A stretch of DNA of 64,000 nt, taken from IMG/VR virus record IMGVR_UViG_3300008266_000016, positions 44,790 to 108,789 of that record; one strand, 5' to 3'. The notes below the pieces were generated by a model that searched no databases, had not been told where the DNA came from, and saw nothing but the letters and a program-made list of their open reading frames with translations. This stretch comes from a virus. Numbering within the stretch: the first letter of the stretch is position 1; the number at the start of each line of letters is the position of its first letter. This document shows positions 60,500-64,000 of the stretch, in pieces. The position numbers and the translations under genes are program-made.

Positions 60500-62431
60500 A
60501 TGACATTTTTTTACGACTTAAACAAAAAGCTGGATTCCATTCGTGAGAAGCCAGAAACCACACACGGTCAACTTAACGAACGTGACATGAGCCGTGCAGC
60601 CAAGGGTTATGAAAAGTATGGCAAGCAAGGTATGGAAGCATTGGCCAAAGCTGGACGTGAAGGCAAGGCATTAGATCCTGTTCGCAAAAAATACGACAAG
60701 TATGACGAAGGCGCCACTGGTGCTGCTGTTGGTGGCGGATTAGGAGCATTGGCTGCCGGACCGCTGGGTGGCGCTGCTGGAGCTGCTCTTGGTCACTATG
60801 CTGAAAAAGGCATGGACACTGAAAAAACTGCCAAAGAAAGCATGGGCGACATGGCCAAGAAAGTTGGCGGTATGGCCAAGAAAGTTGGCGGCGCTGTGTT
60901 AAACAAACTAGGCCACGGCGACGATGCTGACATGATGCGTGACCTACAACGCAAGATGGGTGTTCCGCAGACTGGTATGAAGCCAGGCGCAGAACCCAAT
61001 CCCAAGCAAGTTAAAGAAAAAATGTCACCAGCCAAGGCCAAGAGCTTTGCTGCACTTGCTGAACCTAAAGACAAAATTACTTTTGCTGACAAGATTGCCG
61101 GCGCCAAGAAAGAAGTTGACGAGCGTTTGGGCGATGTAGCTGCTGAAGCAATGAAGGCTGCACTTAGTCCCAAGCAAAAGAAAATTGACATGAACAAAAA
61201 TGGCAAACTAGATGCCAACGACTTTGCTATGTTACGCAAAGGCGGCAAACAAGAAACTGCCGAAGACGATGATAACAATCCGTTTACATCATGGAAAAAG
61301 CCACGTGCTGATCGACCAAAGGTTGGATCAGTTGAACGCGGTCACAAACACGACATTGAACACACTGCCACTGGCCGTAAAGTAACTCGTAGAGTGGATG
61401 ACCAAGGTCATTCAGTGGGCGCAGATGACACTGCTGATGCTCAACCAGCCAAGCGCGGCCGTGGACGTCCTGCAGGAACAGGTAGCAAAATGGGCGCCAA
61501 AGGACCATCAGGTCGTTCAAAGTTGATGACCAAAGAAAACGACATTGATCCTGGTGAAGACCACGGCGATCTTAAAGCTGCAATGGCATTGTTGAAGAAA
61601 GCTGGCTACAAAGTTAGCAAGTCTGACAGCAAGCCTGAAAGCAATAATGACTCTGCACCAAAGAAAAAATCTTCTGGCAGCAAGCCTGATTTTGCCGATG
61701 TTGATGGCGATGGCGACAAAAAAGAACCTATGAAAAAGGCCGCCAAAGAAAAAGGATCTTCAGAAGACAAACCTAAAAAAGTCAAAGAAGAAGGCGGTAC
61801 TGGAACACCAACAGCGTCTAGCGGATTTGGGTTTGGCAAAGGCATCTATGATTCATTGAATCGTGACTTAGAAGCCATGATTGCTGAATCAATGAGCATC
61901 AACATGAGCGACTCCACAGAAGGCGGCAAGAGCCTGACCATTACAGCGTCTGACGAAGATGCACTTAAATTAGGCATGCTGTTGAAAAACGCAGGTCTTG
62001 GTGGCAGTGGTGATGAAGGCAGTTACATGGGCAGCAAAGTTTCTTGTCCAACTTGTGGCAGCGGCGATTGCGGATGCGGTGATATTGAAAAGGCTATTGA
62101 TGAAAATGCTCCTGATTGGCCCACAGAAGAAGAAGGCACAGAAGATGCCATGATGTACAGTGGCGGTCTGAACGGTCCCAAGTCAACTGGTCAAACCACT
62201 GTGCCTGTGATTGCCAGCCAAGAAAATCGTCAACACACCTACGAAGCAGAGTTACAGCGCATGCGTGACATTGCTGGTATTAAGGAAGCCAAGAAACCTG
62301 ATTTTTTAGATGTTGACAAAGATGGCGACAAGAAAGAACCTTTCAAGAAAGCCGTTGATGACAAAAAAGAAAAAAAAGTTGAAGAAAGTATTTTTGATTT
62401 GACCAATCAATGGAAAGCCTACAAGGGGTAA
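60500..62431 (+). CDS. Multidomain structural protein with EF-hand-like and AT-hook-like motifs
   Basis: A 643-residue low-complexity protein, rich in Lys, Asp, Ala and Gly. A Gly-rich hydrophobic stretch (GAAVGGGLGALAAGPLGGAA) is at 77-96. An EF-hand-like loop follows (KIDMNKNGKLDANDFAML, near 233). The basic AT-hook-like KRGRGRPAG lies near 321. Two repeats PDFADVDGDGDKKEPMKKA (near 395) and PDFLDVDKDGDKKEPFKKA (near 598) have Ca2+-loop-like Asp patterns. LTITASDEDALKLGMLLKNA and a Cys cluster (CPTCGSGDCGCG, near 514) complete it. It probably lies inside the head or tail and contacts DNA; this is inference. Confidence 0.75.
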   Translation: MTFFYDLNKKLDSIREKPETTHGQLNERDMSRAAKGYEKYGKQGMEALAKAGREGKALDPVRKKYDKYDEGATGAAVGGGLGALAAGPLGGAAGAALGHYAEKGMDTEKTAKESMGDMAKKVGGMAKKVGGAVLNKLGHGDDADMMRDLQRKMGVPQTGMKPGAEPNPKQVKEKMSPAKAKSFAALAEPKDKITFADKIAGAKKEVDERLGDVAAEAMKAALSPKQKKIDMNKNGKLDANDFAMLRKGGKQETAEDDDNNPFTSWKKPRADRPKVGSVERGHKHDIEHTATGRKVTRRVDDQGHSVGADDTADAQPAKRGRGRPAGTGSKMGAKGPSGRSKLMTKENDIDPGEDHGDLKAAMALLKKAGYKVSKSDSKPESNNDSAPKKKSSGSKPDFADVDGDGDKKEPMKKAAKEKGSSEDKPKKVKEEGGTGTPTASSGFGFGKGIYDSLNRDLEAMIAESMSINMSDSTEGGKSLTITASDEDALKLGMLLKNAGLGGSGDEGSYMGSKVSCPTCGSGDCGCGDIEKAIDENAPDWPTEEEGTEDAMMYSGGLNGPKSTGQTTVPVIASQENRQHTYEAELQRMRDIAGIKEAKKPDFLDVDKDGDKKEPFKKAVDDKKEKKVEESIFDLTNQWKAYKG

Positions 62432-62435
62432 TAAC

Positions 62436-62606
62436 ATGGTATACAAGCCTTATAACGAAAACTTGAACACGCCCACACAGCAGAACCCTCACAGTCCTGC
62501 TACCAGTGGGTACCGACAACAGCCAGTAGAAATTCCTGGAGTGTTGCATCAAACACGTGAGTTGTTTCGCCCTGTGGTGATTCAACCCAATCAGGATAGC
62601 AAATAA
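62436..62606 (+). CDS. Small Pro/Gln-rich protein, 56 residues
   Basis: A short frame starting at ATG 62436, 4 bp after the upstream stop, and ending as TAATG with the next start, so it is tightly coupled on both sides. The sequence is hydrophilic and Asn/Gln/Pro-rich (VYKPYNENLNTPTQQNPHSP; EIPGVLHQTRELFRPVVIQP). I do not recognise it. Its location among head and structural genes suggests a minor virion protein. Confidence 0.6.
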   Translation: MVYKPYNENLNTPTQQNPHSPATSGYRQQPVEIPGVLHQTRELFRPVVIQPNQDSK

Positions 62607-62896
62607 TGGCCAATGTATATACTACCTTAAGCAATACTACTGTTTACACTGACAAACTTGAAATCAGCACCAGTACAGCCAATGCTTGGTTGCAGGTGTA
62701 TGCTGTTGCGTTAGGAACAGCCAACGCAGTTGGCAATTTGTATTCTGTACCAGTTAATATCCCAGCCAACACTGTGTATCAAACTTATTCTGGTGCTGGC
62801 AACAAAGTAACAGTGATATCTACTGCCCCGTTTACCGCAACAGAACTTGGCACAGCCAGTTCAGCCACATCTGGAGTGATTGGCGGAGGCAGCTGA
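62606..62896 (+). CDS. Small beta-rich virion protein
   Basis: A 96-residue protein (NVYTTLSNTTVYTDKLEIST; AWLQVYAVALGTANAVGNLY; YSVPVNIPANTVYQTYSGAG; VTVISTAPFTATELG). The pattern is Thr/Ala-rich strands, as in small structural proteins adjacent to head genes in marine phages. No motif gives a specific role. Its start overlaps the upstream stop (TAATG), and it ends 2 bp before the next gene. Confidence 0.7.
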   Translation: MANVYTTLSNTTVYTDKLEISTSTANAWLQVYAVALGTANAVGNLYSVPVNIPANTVYQTYSGAGNKVTVISTAPFTATELGTASSATSGVIGGGS

Positions 62897-62898
62897 TT

Positions 62899-63270
62899 GT
62901 GCGAGCACAAGAGTTCATTGCAGAAGACAAAGTTGGCACGATTAGCAAACGCAATCAAAATGCCACAGTAGGCTTGAACAAGTTTCGAGACAAGCAGTTT
63001 GCTGACCGCGTGTATGAACTCAACAGAATCATGATGGCAGTGGCATCTACTGATGGCACGTTTGTACCTGATCTTGACGGCGAATCATGGAGCGGTCGCA
63101 ACAATGTGGCAGCACCATACACTCCTGAAGAACAGGCCATGTTGAAAAAGGCCTATCAAGCAGTGGGCAGTCATCACCAAGACCTAAATCATGGCGATTT
63201 GGCTTCGCAAGAACATCCAGCAGTGAATGCCACCAGTCCAGTCAAAGCATTCCAGGGCTATCCAAGATGA
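62899..63270 (+). CDS. Putative internal head protein, GTG start
   Basis: A 123-residue protein starting with GTG. The N-terminus MRAQEFIAEDKVG matches the T4 capsid-targeting peptide core (QEFIAE), with IAE as a possible gp21 cut after residue 9. The C-terminus NATSPVKAFQGYPR recurs in the next protein. Between them are helices (RDKQFADRVYELNRIMMAVA; TPEEQAMLKKAYQAVGSHHQ). A DNA-associated head interior location is inferred. It overlaps the next gene by 4 bp. Confidence 0.7.
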   Translation: MRAQEFIAEDKVGTISKRNQNATVGLNKFRDKQFADRVYELNRIMMAVASTDGTFVPDLDGESWSGRNNVAAPYTPEEQAMLKKAYQAVGSHHQDLNHGDLASQEHPAVNATSPVKAFQGYPR

Positions 63271-63656
63271 GAGCACGAGAATTCATTACTGAACAAGCAG
63301 CTATTTTGCCACCAGAGCAATCTGACCCCATGCGTTACACTTATGTGATTCCAGGACTGAGTGCAGCCGACCCCTATCGCAACTATAGATTTGGTGTGGC
63401 ATTGGCACGAGCCAGAAGTGATGCTGGCAAAGATGGAATTACCAATCACATTCCCAATTGGCATGATGAAACAGCATTTGGTGAACATGGTGTGGTCGAA
63501 GGCATGGGTCCTAACGTTGCTGAAATTATTGATCAAGCGTTGGCAATGACCAACACACCTGGTGGCAAAAAACTAGTGTCAACACCTGACAGCACAGAAC
63601 CCAGCTTTGTAAGCACAACCAGTCCTGTAAAGGCATTTGCTGGCTACCCTCGCTAA
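63267..63656 (+). CDS. Putative internal head protein, paralogous ends
   Basis: A 129-residue protein with the same flanking peptides as the previous one: N-terminal MRAREFITEQAA (EFITE, possible cut after residue 9) and C-terminal TTSPVKAFAGYPR. The interior is different (MRYTYVIPGLSAADPYRNYR; GVALARARSDAGKDGITNHI; AEIIDQALAMTN), so the two genes share terminal tags on unrelated or strongly diverged cargo. Function of the interior is unknown. Confidence 0.7.
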   Translation: MRAREFITEQAAILPPEQSDPMRYTYVIPGLSAADPYRNYRFGVALARARSDAGKDGITNHIPNWHDETAFGEHGVVEGMGPNVAEIIDQALAMTNTPGGKKLVSTPDSTEPSFVSTTSPVKAFAGYPR

Positions 63657-63667
63657 ACTTTTTTTTT

Positions 63668-63675
63668 GCTAAATA
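63668..63675 (+). promoter_or_regulatory. Late-promoter-like GCTAAATA
   Basis: GCTAAATA, 18 bp before ATG 63694, just after a run of nine T. Confidence 0.45.
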
Positions 63676-63693
63676 ATTCAAATTGGAATTATA

Positions 63694-63972
63694 ATGGCAA
63701 ACCCACCCCCACCATACGACAACATCACAGGCATAAGCCGTGCTGTAATGAAAGACAACGCACAAGTAACATTGGCAAATTACAATGGCAATGCTAGACC
63801 TGGTGAACTGGTAGTTGATCAAAGTACTGATCAAGTGTATATTGGCAACAGCTCTGGCGCACTAACACAGATTGCTGCCGGTATTAGTAACGGCGGTAGT
63901 TCAGGACTTCCTGCAGGATTTTTTCAATTGGCTTACAATCCCACCACTGGTGAAATTGTATATTACACTTAA
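63694..63972 (+). CDS. Small fibre-related structural protein
   Basis: A 92-residue protein. ARPGELVVDQSTDQVYIGNS and LAYNPTTGEIVYYT are two copies of the short strand-turn-strand unit (GELxxD--TxxxYxGN) common in phage fibre and baseplate proteins. The Pro-rich N-terminus (ANPPPPYDNITGISRAVMKD) is shared by many such proteins in environmental phages. It is likely a minor fibre or baseplate protein. Confidence 0.72.
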   Translation: MANPPPPYDNITGISRAVMKDNAQVTLANYNGNARPGELVVDQSTDQVYIGNSSGALTQIAAGISNGGSSGLPAGFFQLAYNPTTGEIVYYT

Positions 63973-63982
63973 AGAATAATCA

Positions 63983-64000
63983 ATGATACAATTTAACCCA
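63983..64000 (+). CDS. Start of a gene cut by the window end
   Basis: ATG 63983 opens a frame (MIQFNP) that continues past the edge. In T4-like order the large terminase could follow, but six residues do not allow identification. Confidence 0.35.

Noticed and set aside
63653-63667. T-run after 63656 as a terminator
   Set aside because: Nine T are present but no stable GC-rich hairpin precedes them.
1-64000. Integrase, attachment site, insertion sequence or toxin-antitoxin pair
   Set aside because: No recombinase, transposase or flanking repeats were recognised; the content is that of a lytic T4-like phage.

Overview
The window is 64 kb of a tailed-phage genome, a contractile-tailed (myovirus) member of the broad T4-like group. 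It carries a nearly complete T4-type late module: late sigma factor gp55, recombination nuclease gp47/gp46, baseplate gp26, tape measure, portal gp20, prohead core gp67, protease gp21, scaffold gp22, major capsid gp23, neck gp13 and gp14, sheath stabiliser gp15, sheath gp18, tube gp19, head completion gp4 and small terminase gp16. Several proteins differ clearly in size from T4 (gp23 398 residues, gp18 1091 residues), which suggests a divergent, environmental T4-like lineage. I see no integrase, tRNA, CRISPR array or insertion sequence. Nothing identifies the host beyond the general expectation of a Gram-negative bacterium.

Layout. 1-3901: late sigma factor and SbcCD-like nuclease. 3898-7534: tightly overlapping cassette of two radical-SAM enzymes, a small beta-rich protein and a short-chain dehydrogenase. 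7568-8259: GIY-YIG nuclease and a small zinc-ribbon protein. 8260-8717: the only gene-free stretch above 300 bp; its first half has the conserved core of a group I ribozyme and its second half has strong hairpins. 8718-12097, minus strand: baseplate gp26 and a gp51-like reading frame, run together with hypothetical genes, adenine phosphoribosyltransferase and MTA/SAH nucleosidase. 12139-21559: tape measure and head genes, closed by a classic terminator. 21637-43351: fibre region of about 21 kb, dominated by proteins built from a short TGN-x-TGGN repeat, including one of 2782 residues, with an opposing TPR-glycosyltransferase gene. 43348-46540, minus strand: Nudix hydrolase, gp15-like and gp14-like genes. 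46596-53308: mixed early-type and late genes, including three matching sigma70 promoters, a possible frameshifted gene, a third radical-SAM enzyme, an SGNH hydrolase, gp13, a 3'-5' exonuclease, a putative sugar transferase, dNMP kinase and an HNH protein. 53404-64000: sheath, tube, head completion, small terminase and a set of putative internal head proteins.

How it works together. T4-like late octamers (NATAAATA, or GGTAAATA/CTAAATA variants) stand in front of most structural genes on both strands, which fits gp55-driven late transcription. A different promoter class (extended -10, 17-bp spacer, similar spacer sequence) drives small host-takeover or nucleotide genes. Three radical-SAM enzymes, an MTA/SAH nucleosidase able in principle to cleave their by-product 5'-deoxyadenosine, and an adenine phosphoribosyltransferase suggest a phage-borne by-product clearance and adenine salvage loop. 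The most interesting features are that loop, the apparent group I ribozyme in an intergenic position, a dnaX-type slippery site joining two overlapping frames at 47210-48330, and the giant repeat fibre.
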